Positions 41,639 to 51,269 of a stretch of DNA of 64,000 bases are shown here, in pieces. The stretch comes from Microbispora corallina (GTDB taxonomy: Bacteria; Actinomycetota; Actinomycetes; Streptosporangiales; Streptosporangiaceae), in assembly GCF_016863035.1 (NCBI RefSeq), contig NZ_BOOC01000027.1:62001-126000 (forward strand), in the 5' to 3' direction. A model generated the notes under the pieces. It was not told the origin of the DNA and made no database searches. It saw nothing but the letters and a program-made list of their open reading frames with translations. The translations under genes were made by a program, and so were the position numbers. Each line of letters starts with the position of its first letter. Position 1 is the stretch's first letter.

Positions 41639-43101
41639 GACCCGGCGGCGTCGTAGCGCGCCACGAACAGGCCCCTCGACGTCCACCTGCCGCCGGGGAC
41701 GAACGTCCGGCGGACCAGGTCGAGCCGCCAGCTCGCCGCCTTACCCGTGTGGCCGACCACCCACAGCGTGCGGACGCCCGCCAGGCGCGCCGCCAGCACG
41801 CGGGAGCCGGCGTCCCGGCCGCCGAACGTCCCGTCGCGGCGCGGCGACCGGACCAGGGCGACGTCGTCGAGCCGCCCGAAGACGCCCGGGTAGACGACCT
41901 CGTACTTGCGCACCTTCGCCGGCACGAACAGCACGGCGTCACCCGGCCGCGCCTGGGCGCCCAGCAGCGCGATCACCGGACGCGGGTCGTCCTGGCGGCC
42001 GTCCGGGCCCCGGGTGGCCAGCTGCCCGGGGACCGACAGGCCCGCGGCGGCCGCCATCGCCGCGACCGCGACCCGGGCCGGCGCCGCGGCGAGCCCCGCG
42101 CCGGCGAGCAGCGCGGCGGCGGGCACGCAGCACAGCACGTACCGGAACACGTAGACCGGGTGCGCCGCCCACGACACGGCCAGCAGCGCGGCCGGCGGCA
42201 GCAGCAGCCACGGCAGCGCCACCCGGACGAGCAGACCCGTGGCCGGGGACCCGGCGACCGCGCGTGCCGCTCGCAGCGGCGACCGGACGGCTCCCACGAC
42301 GGCCAGCGCCGCCACGAGCGGGGCGACCCCCAGCCAGGCGGGCGTGGCCGCGCCCAGGTCCCCGAAGAGCTGCACGGCCAGCATGCCGACGTCGCCGGCG
42401 TCCGGCCGGGTGATCCAGCCCACCTGCGCGCTCTGCCGGGACGCCAGCCATCCGAGCGGCGCCGCGAGCGCCAGGCCCGGCACGACGGCGAGGCACCACC
42501 GCGCGAACGGCCCCCGGCACAGCAGGACCGCGATGCCGTGGGCCGCCGGAACGAGAATCGCGAACAGGTTGAGGTACGCCAGGGCGGCCACCGACAGGCC
42601 GTACACCGCGAATGCTCCGGGCGTGGGCCCGCGCAGCGCGCGGACGAGGAGCAGCGTCGCGCCGACGGCGGCCGCCATGGTCAGCGCGTACGGCCGGGCC
42701 TCCTGGGAGTAGCGGGAGAAGACCGGCATCAGCGCGAGCAGCGACCCGCCGTACAGGCCGGCCCGAGGGCCGCCGAGAGCCCGGCCGAGGGCGCCGGTCC
42801 CGGCCGCGGCGAGCACCCCGGCGACGACCGACGGCAGCCGCAGGGCCACGATGCCGGTCCCGCCGAGGGCGACCACGACGTGCGCGAGCGCGTAGTAGAG
42901 CCCGTGCACCGCGTCCACGTGACGCAGCAGGTGGACGGTCTCGGGCAGGCTCCGGGCCGCCGCGCTCACGGTCGCCGCCTCGTCGCGCCACACCGGGGGC
43001 CCGGCGAGGCTCCACAGGCCCGCCGCGAGGGCCAGCGCGGCGGGGACCAGCACCGCGACGGGCACTCCGGGCGCGGTGGCGCGCAGCGGCGTCGGGCTCA
43101 T
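41602..43101 (-). CDS. GT-C fold polytopic glycosyltransferase (mannosyltransferase/PMT-like)
   Basis: 499 residues with about ten membrane helices up to residue 370 and a soluble C-terminal domain of about 120 residues. The first external loop WRDEAATVSAAARSLPETVH carries the D-E motif of GT-C enzymes such as ArnT and protein mannosyltransferases; YSQEARPYALTMAAAVGATL is another family hallmark. They use lipid-linked sugars (polyprenyl-phosphate mannose or similar) outside the membrane. ATG 43101 overlaps the stop of the upstream TagF-like gene by 4 nt. The open frame extends far upstream but only as antisense noise. Confidence 0.88.
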   Translation of the reverse strand: MSPTPLRATAPGVPVAVLVPAALALAAGLWSLAGPPVWRDEAATVSAAARSLPETVHLLRHVDAVHGLYYALAHVVVALGGTGIVALRLPSVVAGVLAAAGTGALGRALGGPRAGLYGGSLLALMPVFSRYSQEARPYALTMAAAVGATLLLVRALRGPTPGAFAVYGLSVAALAYLNLFAILVPAAHGIAVLLCRGPFARWCLAVVPGLALAAPLGWLASRQSAQVGWITRPDAGDVGMLAVQLFGDLGAATPAWLGVAPLVAALAVVGAVRSPLRAARAVAGSPATGLLVRVALPWLLLPPAALLAVSWAAHPVYVFRYVLCCVPAAALLAGAGLAAAPARVAVAAMAAAAGLSVPGQLATRGPDGRQDDPRPVIALLGAQARPGDAVLFVPAKVRKYEVVYPGVFGRLDDVALVRSPRRDGTFGGRDAGSRVLAARLAGVRTLWVVGHTGKAASWRLDLVRRTFVPGGRWTSRGLFVARYDAAGSQVSSNGDGVGK

Positions 43102-45992
43102 GCGAGCATCCGCGCGACCACGCGCGCCGAGGCGTGCCCGTCGTCCCAGGGACAGTAGCGCCCGGCGAAGTCCTGGTAGCGCTCCTTGTAGGGGCAGAAG
43201 TCGGCGGCGGCCAGGACGCCGACCAGGTCGTCCGGGGTCCTGACGAGGGGGCCGGGGGCCTCCGCCTCGACGTCCAGGTAGAACCCGCGGACCTCGTCGC
43301 GGTAGCGCTCCAGGTCGGGCGTGAAGAAGATCATCGGCCGCCCGGTGCACGCGAAGTCGAACATGGCGGACGAGTAGTCGGTGACGAGCACGTCCGCCGC
43401 CGCCAACAGCTCCGCCATGTCCGGAAATTTCGTGACATCGATGGCGGGGGCGGGGATCACGGTCCGGCCGGCCATCAGGTAGTGGGCGCGCACGAGCAGC
43501 ACGTCCCCGCCCCCCAGCGCCGCGGCCACCCGGCCCGCGTCGAGCGGGAGGCCGGGCCGGTCGAGCTCGTCGTCCCGCCAGGTGGGGGCGTACAGCACGG
43601 CCCTGCGGCCCTCGGGGACGCCGAGGCGGCGCCGGGCCCGCTCCCGCGCCTCGGGCCGGAAGAGCACGTCGTTGCGCGGGTAGCCCGACTCCAGGACCTC
43701 GCCGTCGTACCCGAAGGCCCGCCGCAGGATCGGCGTCGAGAACGGGTTGGGCGACACCAGCACGTCCCAGGTCGCCACCTGGCCGGCCAGGTCCTCCTCC
43801 GGGATCTTCTGGGCGTACGGCATGTCCCGCGCGTCGCGCGCCAGCCGCTTGAGGGGGGTGCCGTGCCAGGTCTGGACGTACAGCTGACCGGCCGGCTTGC
43901 CGTACCAGCCGGGCTGGGTGCGCCTGTTGGCCACCACGTATCGGGAGGTGTGCAGGGCCTCCTCGTGCTCGCGGGAGCCGTACAGGACCGTGCGGACCCC
44001 CGGCGGCACGGCGAACTGGCCGTCGCGGGTGACCCAGATCCGCTCCACGTCCGGGTCGCGGCGCGCCAGCTCCTCCGAGACGGCGCGGGGGTTGCACGAG
44101 TACTGCCCGCCGCCGTAGCTGTCGAAGACGGCGGCCTCCCTGAGGGCCGTCCGCACGCGCGGGGCCTCGCGCCGCCTGCGGGTGGCGTACGGCCCGCGCT
44201 CGTCGGGCGCGAGAGCCGGGCGGACGACGACGCTGAGCCCCGACTCCTTGTCGGTGCGGAGCGACACCTCGTGCACGCCGGACCTGTGCGGGGCCGGCGG
44301 GTCGGCCACCAGGGCCTCGGCCAGGCGGACCCGCTCGCCGCCGGCCAGCACCCGCCACGTGCCCCGTGCCAGCGGCAGCCCGTCCGCGGTGCGGCCGATC
44401 ACGGCCGTCCACCCGCCGTCGTGCGGACGCAGCGGCCATGAGTGCGCCTCGGTCCCCCGTTCGAGGGTGATCCGGTCCGTGTGGCCGCCGCCCGCGCCGG
44501 TCAGCGTCAGCTCGCCCGCCTCCGTCCAGCCCACCCCGGTCACCAGCGGGCCCAGGTCGCCGGACGCCTCCACGGGGGCGGCCTCGCGCAGGACGAGGCC
44601 GCGCTCCCGGGTGAGGGCGACCTGCAGGGCACCGGCGCGGAAGACCCGCTCGCCGGCGTCCGGCCCGCCCGTCACGCGGCCCGACCTGACGACCCCCCGC
44701 GCGCGGACCCGGGCGTGCAGGGCCCATCGCCCCGCGGGCAGGGCCCCGGCGTCGACCTCCGTCGCGAAGCCGGACTCGTCGTGGCAGGCCGCCGATTGGC
44801 GGGAGTCCGCGGTCACGTCGGGCCTCGAGATCCGCCGTACGGGCAGGGGAAGCCGGCGGTTCCCCGCCTGCAGCCACAGCTCGACACGGCTGCGCCGGCT
44901 GTCGAGGTGCGCGATGTAGGCGTGGCCGGCGACGCGCAGCACGCCGTCGGCGTGCCGGACGTCGTCGACCCGGGCGCGAAGCTCCAGGTCGCGTTCCGCG
45001 TCGAAGAGGTGGGCGGGCAGGCGGCGGTCGTGGCGCAGGGGGTAGTCCATCGCGAGGCGCCGCCGCGTCAGCCCGGCGCGGACCACGCCGTGGTCCCGGA
45101 GGCGGGTCTCGGCGAACTCCCGCAGCCCGGCCAGCTCCTCCGCCATGCCGTGCACGGCCAGGAAGAGCTGGAGCCGCCGCAGCGCCGGGAGGCGTCCCAC
45201 CGCCTCCGGGTCGAGGCGGGCCAGGCGCGGCGCCAGTTCGGCCAGCGTCTCGAGCGGAGCGTGGTCGAGCACAGCGGCGAGGGCGTCCGACTCCGCAAGC
45301 CGCCGGTCGTACTCCCCCTTCAGGTCCTCCGCGTGCCGGGCGACCGTCTCCGCGACCTCCAGCATCGCGGCCAGGCGGTCGGCGGGCCGCGCGGGGCGGG
45401 GACACGCGTGGGGACGGGTGAGGCAGACCACCTCGGCGAGCACGTCGGTCGAGCGCGACAGCGCCTGGGCGGGGACGGTGACGGGGAAGTCCTCCTCGAT
45501 CCCCTCGCGGAACGCCAGCCCGTGGGCGTCCCAGAACGTCCTGCGGAACGCCTTGGTCGCCGCCGCCGTGTCGTCGAGGAGCCCGGGGTCGCGCCGTGCG
45601 CGGGTGCGCAGGACGTCTCCGGACGTCCGGAGGGGACGCCCCCCGAGGCGGGCGGCCCGCCCGCAGGCGAGGTCGGAGCCGGTGGCGTCAAGCGCCTCGA
45701 CCAGCCTCCGGTACGCGTCGGCGGGGACGACCGCGGCGGGGTCGGCGAACGCGAGGTAGGCGCCGGTGGCCCGGGCCGCCCCCGCGTTCCGAGCGGCCGA
45801 CGTGTCACTCCCTCCAGGCGGCGGGATCAGCGTCACGTTCGGGTCGCGGACGGCGTCCGCGCCCGGACGGCCGACGAGGAGGACCTCCATGTCCTGGAGG
45901 GTCTGGTCGCGCAGCGAGCTGAGGCATTCCTCGATGTGCTCCTCGTCGCCCAGCAGGGGAACGACCACCGAGAGCCTGGGGGACACGGTCAC
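43098..45992 (-). CDS. GT2-like / CDP-glycerol glycerophosphotransferase fusion; GT-A motifs lost, TagF-like motifs intact
   Basis: 964 residues. The N-terminal GT-A-like domain (about 5-220) aligns with the next gene's GT2 domain but its motifs are changed: VGRPGAD replaces VDDGSPD at about 40-46 and FADPAA replaces FLDSDD at about 82-87. A middle of about 400 residues has beta-rich repeats. The C-terminal domain (about 590-964) keeps the TagB/TagF signatures: QTWHGTPLKRLARDARD, VLYAPTWRDDELD, LLVRAHYLM and VLVTDYSSAMFDFACTGRP. It is therefore predicted to polymerise or attach glycerol-phosphate (or ribitol-phosphate) units but not to use a nucleotide sugar. GTG 45992 chosen; 45986 possible. 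Overlaps the next gene by 4 nt. Confidence 0.9.
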   Translation of the reverse strand: MTVSPRLSVVVPLLGDEEHIEECLSSLRDQTLQDMEVLLVGRPGADAVRDPNVTLIPPPGGSDTSAARNAGAARATGAYLAFADPAAVVPADAYRRLVEALDATGSDLACGRAARLGGRPLRTSGDVLRTRARRDPGLLDDTAAATKAFRRTFWDAHGLAFREGIEEDFPVTVPAQALSRSTDVLAEVVCLTRPHACPRPARPADRLAAMLEVAETVARHAEDLKGEYDRRLAESDALAAVLDHAPLETLAELAPRLARLDPEAVGRLPALRRLQLFLAVHGMAEELAGLREFAETRLRDHGVVRAGLTRRRLAMDYPLRHDRRLPAHLFDAERDLELRARVDDVRHADGVLRVAGHAYIAHLDSRRSRVELWLQAGNRRLPLPVRRISRPDVTADSRQSAACHDESGFATEVDAGALPAGRWALHARVRARGVVRSGRVTGGPDAGERVFRAGALQVALTRERGLVLREAAPVEASGDLGPLVTGVGWTEAGELTLTGAGGGHTDRITLERGTEAHSWPLRPHDGGWTAVIGRTADGLPLARGTWRVLAGGERVRLAEALVADPPAPHRSGVHEVSLRTDKESGLSVVVRPALAPDERGPYATRRRREAPRVRTALREAAVFDSYGGGQYSCNPRAVSEELARRDPDVERIWVTRDGQFAVPPGVRTVLYGSREHEEALHTSRYVVANRRTQPGWYGKPAGQLYVQTWHGTPLKRLARDARDMPYAQKIPEEDLAGQVATWDVLVSPNPFSTPILRRAFGYDGEVLESGYPRNDVLFRPEARERARRRLGVPEGRRAVLYAPTWRDDELDRPGLPLDAGRVAAALGGGDVLLVRAHYLMAGRTVIPAPAIDVTKFPDMAELLAAADVLVTDYSSAMFDFACTGRPMIFFTPDLERYRDEVRGFYLDVEAEAPGPLVRTPDDLVGVLAAADFCPYKERYQDFAGRYCPWDDGHASARVVARMLA

Positions 45993-46045
45993 GCCGCAAG
46001 GATGCCTACGGGGCCGCGGCCGCCATCGGGCGTACCTCCATTGCC

Positions 46046-49000
46046 TTACGCGTCCTTGGCCCATCCTTGACCGAAGACCCGCTCGGCCAGGCGCGCGGCG
46101 GCCCGCCCGTCGGCGAGCGGGCGGTAACGGGCCAGGAACGCCTCCATCGGGCCGGCGTGCTTGCCGGCCACCTCCTCCAGGTCGCGGATCGCGCCGGCCA
46201 CCTCGCCGGCCCCGCCCAGCGCGGGCCCCGGGACGTCCGGGTGCGGCAGCAGGTCGGCCGCGTGCAGGATCACCGGGCGTCCGGTGACGGCGAAGTCGAA
46301 CGCCGCCGCCTCGTCGCCCGTCACGAGCACGTCCGCGGCCGTGTACAGGCCGTACGGGTCGGGGTAGGCCGACACGTCCCGCGCCGCGCCCCCGGGCCGT
46401 GCCGGCAGGGGCGGCACGCCCGGCGGGCGCCACACGAGCACCTCGTGGTCCTCGCCCAGGACTGCGGCGACCCCGGCGGCGTCGAGCGGCGGCCCGTCGC
46501 CGGGGACGTACAGCACCACCCGGGTTCCCGGCCGCAGGCCGAGCCGCCGCCCCACCCCGGCCGCGCCCGTGTCACCGCGGAGACCGAGGTCACCCCCGAG
46601 CGCGGGATCGCCGTACGGCGCCGTCCTGAGCAGGTCGTCGCAGGGCAGGCCGGTCTCCAGGATCTCCCCGGTGAAGCGGAACGCCTCCCGCAGCAGCGGG
46701 GTCCACCAGGGCCCGGCCGACACCAGGTGCGTCCACTCCCCGGCGCTCTCCGCGAGCCGGTCCAGCCGGCGCTCCGCGGCCTCGCTCTCCGGGCCCGCGC
46801 AGGGCGAGGCGAGCGCCGCCGGGGACCCGTGCCAGGTCTGGACGACCACCTGGCCGGAGCGCCGGGCGAACCACGGCGGCAGCGGGTCGTCCACGACCAC
46901 GTAGCGGCAGCGGGCCAGCGCCTCGTAGTGCTCGCGGCCCAGCGACCGCACAGGGTCGACGCCCTCGGGCAGGGCGACCTGGCCGTCCCGCACGTGCCAC
47001 AGGAACTCCAGGTCGGTCCCCCGCCGCCGCAGCTCCTCGTAGACGGCCCGCGGGCTGCCGGCGAACCGGGTCCCACCGGCCGAGCTGAAGAAGACGGCCT
47101 CGCGCAGCGGCCTGCCCCGCATGGCCGGGTACGCCGCGGTGCGCAGCTCCCACTGCGCCTTCTTCCCGCGCTCGTTGCCGGCCAGGTCGCCGCTGACGGA
47201 CAGCACGGCCCGCCCCCGCGGGTCCGCGTCCAGCTCGAACGTCCGGCTGGCCGTCTCGTGGACCATCGGCGACTCCGCGTCGAGCTCCACCGGCAGGTCC
47301 CCGCCCCCCTTCACCCGTACGGCGAGGCCGTACCGGCCCTTGGGCAGCGGCAGCAGCCCGGCGAGCGAGCCGACGCGCTCAGGGGTCAGCCGGGCGCGGA
47401 ACCGGGTGCCCGACCCCTCGACCGGCGCGAGCCGCTCGTCGGGCCGGTCGAGCGCGGTGACGACGAGCCCCTCCACCTCCTGCGGCAGCGAGAACCGGCC
47501 CTCGATCAGCAGCTCGCCCCCGGGCAGCCACTCGGCGAGGTCGGCGAACGCGGCGACCGGCTGGTCCCGCAGGACGAGCCGGCCCGACCGCTCGCGCATG
47601 ACGGCGATCTCGCGGCCCGCGAGCGGATGGCGGCCGGGAGGCAGGTCGTCCATCGCCGTCACGGGGAACGTCCCACCGGCGCCGCGCACCTCGACCGTCC
47701 ACTCGGGCGGCAGGTCGGGCAGCGCGGGCTCCCGGCCGTCCGGGCGCCGCGGCGGCAGGAGGTCGTTCAGGTCGACGGTCGCCTCGAACGTGCGCCGGTC
47801 GGTCCTGACCGGGTACGTGAGCGGCGTCCCGCCCGGCCGCCGGGTGACCAGGAGGACGGGGTCCGGGCCGAAGTCGGCCAGCACGGTGCCGACCAGGCGG
47901 AGCAGGTCGCCCCTGACGCTCTGCGTCGCCACCCGGGCCGCCTCCCTCTCGGCGTCGACGACCAGGTCGCCGGTCTCGCTCAGCAGCGGCGCGACGTACC
48001 GGTCCTGGCCCACGGCACGGCAGCCGACGCGGGCGACCCAGGTCGCGCGGGGGTCGGCGAGCCTGCCCTGCCTCACGGTGCCGCGGTTGACCACGCGCAC
48101 CTCGACGTGCCACCGCCCGAGCCGGCCGGCGCGGGCGACGAGCGCGGGGTCGACGACGATGCGGAAGCCGCCCCAGTCCTGCTCCCGGCCCTGCCGCGCC
48201 GACACCCGGGTGCGCGTGACCGCGGCGGGGACGCGGATCCGCCTCCCGGTGCGCTCGTGCACGAGGGCGGCGAACACCCGTTGGTGGAAGCGCCCGGCCG
48301 GCCGGAGGAAGGGGGACGCGGCCCTGCCCTCGAGCACGAGCCTGTCGTCGGCCCACCGCACCGAGTCGAGGCGGAAGCGGGGGGCGATCTCGTCCCGCAC
48401 CCGGGTGACCGCGGCGGGGACCCCCCGGCCGCCCCCGCGCGGCAGCGGGACGTCGAGGTGGTGGCCCCACAGTCCGCGGACGACCCGCCGGTCGGGCTCG
48501 ACCGTGCGGTCCCACTCGACGACGTCGGCGAGGTCCCGCGGCCGCCGCGCCCGGACCAGGTGCCACTCCACCCGCCGCAGGGCGGGCAGCGCGTCGAGGA
48601 CCGGCGCCGCCACGTCGTCCAGGTACGCGTCGGCCAGGTCGAGGAACCGGGCCTGGAACTCCTCCGACCCCTGGTCGAACACGTCGAGGAAGTTGGTGAG
48701 GTCGCTCTCCAGGACGGCCTGGTCCCAGGCGTGGATGTGGGCCGTCAGGTTGTGCTCGGCCAGGAAGCGGCGCACCGCGGCGACCGCGGCGAACCGGTCC
48801 GCCAGGTGCCCGGTCCTCGCCTTGTCCTGGGTGATAGAACGGCCGCCCGCGTCACGCTCCCGCCACACGTACACGGGCGCCGGGAGCACGTCGACCGAAC
48901 GGGCCAGGAAGTGGGCGCGCAGCGCTACCGCGATGTCCTCGTACAGCACGCCCTCGGGGAAGGCGAGGGCGTGCGCGTCCCAGAACGAGCGGCGCCACAG

Positions 49001-49480
49001 CTTGTTGGTGACGAGCCGGTCGCGCAGCAGCGCGCGGTTCCTGGTGATGTGGGTGGCGCGCCCCGGCCGGGCGAACACGGGCCGGTGCATGGCGGACGGC
49101 CGGGTCCGGCGGCCGTCGTAGCGCGTCACGTTCCCGGTCGCGATGTCGGAGCCGGTCTCCAGCAGCGAGGCCGCCAGGTAGTCGAGCGCGTGGACCGGCA
49201 GCAGGTCGTCGCTGTCCAGGAACATCAGGAAATCGCCCGTCGCGTACCGGATCCCCGTGTTGCGCGCCGCGCCCAGCCCCCCGTTGTCCCGGCGGACCAG
49301 CCGGAACCGGTCGTCGCGCGCCGCGAAGCCGGCCGCGATCTCCGCGCTCGCGTCCGGCGACCCGTCGTCCACCATGACGACCTCGAGGTCCTGCCAGGTC
49401 TGGACGGCGACCGACCGCAGGCAGGCCGCGAGGTAGGGTTCCACGTCGTAGATCGGGACGATGACGCTGATGCGAGGCAC
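46046..49480 (-). CDS. GT2 / CDP-glycerol glycerophosphotransferase-like fusion; GT-A intact, TagF-like motifs lost
   Basis: 1144 residues. The N-terminal GT2 domain is intact: RISVIVPIYDVEPYLAACLR, VVMVDDGSPDAS (Asp38-Asp39), GLGAARNTGIRYATGDF and MFLDSDDLLP (Asp89, 91, 92). The middle of about 500 residues is beta-rich. The C-terminal TagF-like domain keeps the first His (VVQTWHGSPAALASP). The second catalytic segment reads VLVWRPPGV where its neighbour has LLVRAHY, and VLVTGDEAAAFDF replaces VTDYSSAMFDF. Predicted to be an active sugar transferase with an inactive or repurposed CDP-glycerol domain. ATG 49480. It lies 53 bp upstream of the gene with the opposite defect. Confidence 0.9.
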   Translation of the reverse strand: MPRISVIVPIYDVEPYLAACLRSVAVQTWQDLEVVMVDDGSPDASAEIAAGFAARDDRFRLVRRDNGGLGAARNTGIRYATGDFLMFLDSDDLLPVHALDYLAASLLETGSDIATGNVTRYDGRRTRPSAMHRPVFARPGRATHITRNRALLRDRLVTNKLWRRSFWDAHALAFPEGVLYEDIAVALRAHFLARSVDVLPAPVYVWRERDAGGRSITQDKARTGHLADRFAAVAAVRRFLAEHNLTAHIHAWDQAVLESDLTNFLDVFDQGSEEFQARFLDLADAYLDDVAAPVLDALPALRRVEWHLVRARRPRDLADVVEWDRTVEPDRRVVRGLWGHHLDVPLPRGGGRGVPAAVTRVRDEIAPRFRLDSVRWADDRLVLEGRAASPFLRPAGRFHQRVFAALVHERTGRRIRVPAAVTRTRVSARQGREQDWGGFRIVVDPALVARAGRLGRWHVEVRVVNRGTVRQGRLADPRATWVARVGCRAVGQDRYVAPLLSETGDLVVDAEREAARVATQSVRGDLLRLVGTVLADFGPDPVLLVTRRPGGTPLTYPVRTDRRTFEATVDLNDLLPPRRPDGREPALPDLPPEWTVEVRGAGGTFPVTAMDDLPPGRHPLAGREIAVMRERSGRLVLRDQPVAAFADLAEWLPGGELLIEGRFSLPQEVEGLVVTALDRPDERLAPVEGSGTRFRARLTPERVGSLAGLLPLPKGRYGLAVRVKGGGDLPVELDAESPMVHETASRTFELDADPRGRAVLSVSGDLAGNERGKKAQWELRTAAYPAMRGRPLREAVFFSSAGGTRFAGSPRAVYEELRRRGTDLEFLWHVRDGQVALPEGVDPVRSLGREHYEALARCRYVVVDDPLPPWFARRSGQVVVQTWHGSPAALASPCAGPESEAAERRLDRLAESAGEWTHLVSAGPWWTPLLREAFRFTGEILETGLPCDDLLRTAPYGDPALGGDLGLRGDTGAAGVGRRLGLRPGTRVVLYVPGDGPPLDAAGVAAVLGEDHEVLVWRPPGVPPLPARPGGAARDVSAYPDPYGLYTAADVLVTGDEAAAFDFAVTGRPVILHAADLLPHPDVPGPALGGAGEVAGAIRDLEEVAGKHAGPMEAFLARYRPLADGRAAARLAERVFGQGWAKDA

Positions 49481-49700
49481 GGCGGGTCCTTATCGGGTCG
49501 GCGGAACTGGCGGGTCCGTGAGGGTCGGTCGCTGGGCCTTGCTGGTCCTGCGGCGGCGGTGCGGCGTCCTGCTGTCCTGCGTGCTCAGCCGCCCGGCGCC
49601 CCCGGACGGCTCCTGCCGCCCGCGCCACCGCATGCGGCCGTACGGGCGGCGCGCGTACGGCCCGCGCCGCTCATACGGTCCGCGCCACGGCGCCGGGGGC

Positions 49701-51269
49701 TCATGTCGGCCGCACCATGGCGCGCAGGCGCCGGCGGATCATCCGGGCCGTACGGCGGAGCGGGCGGCGGACCGGCGACCCGCCGCCGGATGCGCGGGCG
49801 GAGGACGGCCGATCGGCGTCGAGCGCCCACGGCCGGCCGGGCGAGGGCGGGGGCGGCGCGTCGGCCCGGGTCAGCCCCCATTTTTCGCCCGCGTCCCAGA
49901 GCGTGCCGAACATCGCGTGGACCAGGTCGTCGAGGGCGTCCCCCGGACCGGCGCACCAGCGGGCCCGGGCGACGGCGGCCATCCGCTCCAGCCGGGCGTG
50001 CACGATCCCGCCCCGCTCGCGCTCGTCCAGCGCGAGCGAGAGCACCCCGAGGCCCTGCCGGTCGGCGAACTTCACCAGCGACCCGATCGTGCTCCGCCCC
50101 GGCGTCCACCCGGGCGGGCAGTGCAGGCGGAACGGCACCGGGAAGCAGTGCTCGGGCAGGCTCTCGGCGAAGGACACGCGCGGCTCGCCCTCGTAGCACG
50201 CCCGCACGAGCCGCAGGTCGAGGGCGGGGTCGCCGAGCGGGTCGCGCCGTCCGCCGCCCAACCGGCTCCACGGGCCGACGAGCTTGACGACCACGTCGGG
50301 CAGCTTGCCCGACAGGACGGCGTCGACCGTGGCCCGCACCTCCTCGAACGAGGCGTCCGTCGCCGGCACGACCACCTCGACGTACGACACGAGGTAGCGG
50401 CGGTTGGGGTGGGCGCGCAGCCAGCGGAAGACCGGGATGCGCTCGGCGAGGTAGGGCCAGTTGTGCCGCTTCACGTCCTGTTCGCGGCGCATGACGGTCG
50501 AATCGCCGATGTGCCGGCCCCGCGCCTCCCTCTCCCCGACGAAGACGGCGCCGGCCTGCGCGAGGCGGTAGCCCAGCTCGGTGTCCTCGCCCATCACGAG
50601 CGCCCGGTCCATCCCGCCGGCCGCGCGCAGTAGGGCGGCGGGCAGCGACGCGGTCGCCCCGACCGTCACGGAGAACGCCCGGAAACCCGCGGTCCGCAGG
50701 TCGTCCGTCTCGTCCCAGCGCTGCTCGGTCCACTGCGGCGTGCCGTCCTCGTCGGGGAAGAGCTTGCCGAGCGTCCCCGCCTCGATGGCGGCCAGCACCT
50801 CGCCGGCCGGCACGACGTCGAGACCCGGCACGAACCGCAGCCGTCCCAGCACCACGAGGCAGCCCGCGAGGTGGTGCCACCGCATGTGGGCCTCGACGTG
50901 CTCGGGGAACGGCACCAGGTCGGCGTCGAGGTAGTGGACGACGTCGCCGGTCGCGGCGTCGGCGCCCGCGGCGCACGCGCTCGCCTTGCCCCAGAGTCCC
51001 GGACGCGGCCGGATCACCCGGGTCCGGCGCGGCGCGGTGGGCGGCAGCGCCGGCATGGGCTCCTCGCCGTCGTCGACGACGATCACCTCCATGAGGTGGG
51101 CCGGGTACGTCTGCCGGTCCAGCGCGGCCAGCACGAGCGGGAGCGTGGCCCCCGCCCGGTATGCCGGGATGACGACGCTCACCGACAGCCGCGGGGTCCA
51201 CGTCCCGAGGGCGGGCGGGTCGCCGAGCACGCCGTAGTCGTTCATGGGGATCAGCGGGGACCCGCCCAT
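49701..51269 (-). CDS. family 2 glycosyltransferase with long C-terminal extension
   Basis: 522 residues. The GT-A domain is at about 25-280: SVSVVIPAYRAGATLPLVLA, MEVIVVDDGEEPMPALPPTA, LWGKASACAAGADAATGDVV, YLDADLVPFPEHVEAHMRWH (DxD) and MGEDTELGYRLAQAGAVFVG (acceptor-side acid). The remaining part is a helical domain of unknown role with a basic end (RRPLRRTARMIRRRLRAMVR). ATG 51269 follows GGAGG at 7 bp and overlaps the upstream gene by 19 bp. In the same directional run as the two large fusions, 220 bp upstream of the first, a gap containing only short GC-rich imperfect repeats. Confidence 0.9.
   Translation of the reverse strand: MGGSPLIPMNDYGVLGDPPALGTWTPRLSVSVVIPAYRAGATLPLVLAALDRQTYPAHLMEVIVVDDGEEPMPALPPTAPRRTRVIRPRPGLWGKASACAAGADAATGDVVHYLDADLVPFPEHVEAHMRWHHLAGCLVVLGRLRFVPGLDVVPAGEVLAAIEAGTLGKLFPDEDGTPQWTEQRWDETDDLRTAGFRAFSVTVGATASLPAALLRAAGGMDRALVMGEDTELGYRLAQAGAVFVGEREARGRHIGDSTVMRREQDVKRHNWPYLAERIPVFRWLRAHPNRRYLVSYVEVVVPATDASFEEVRATVDAVLSGKLPDVVVKLVGPWSRLGGGRRDPLGDPALDLRLVRACYEGEPRVSFAESLPEHCFPVPFRLHCPPGWTPGRSTIGSLVKFADRQGLGVLSLALDERERGGIVHARLERMAAVARARWCAGPGDALDDLVHAMFGTLWDAGEKWGLTRADAPPPPSPGRPWALDADRPSSARASGGGSPVRRPLRRTARMIRRRLRAMVRPT

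Noticed and set aside
43102-45405. N-terminal extension of the GT-C gene by about 770 codons
   Set aside because: The extension is an out-of-frame shadow of the TagF-like gene. The true ATG at 43101 overlaps that gene's stop in an ATGA junction.
49481-49700. A small gene in the 220-bp gap between glycosyltransferase genes
   Set aside because: Frames here are GC-rich repeats of CGTACGG/CCGCGCC type without ribosome sites or coding bias.
46067-50287. A 1406-codon open frame on the plus strand
   Set aside because: Antisense to the 1144-aa GT2/TagF gene and its neighbours. Amino-acid content is noise-like (Arg/Gly/Pro/Val/His), and the minus strand has recognisable motifs and proper third-position GC.
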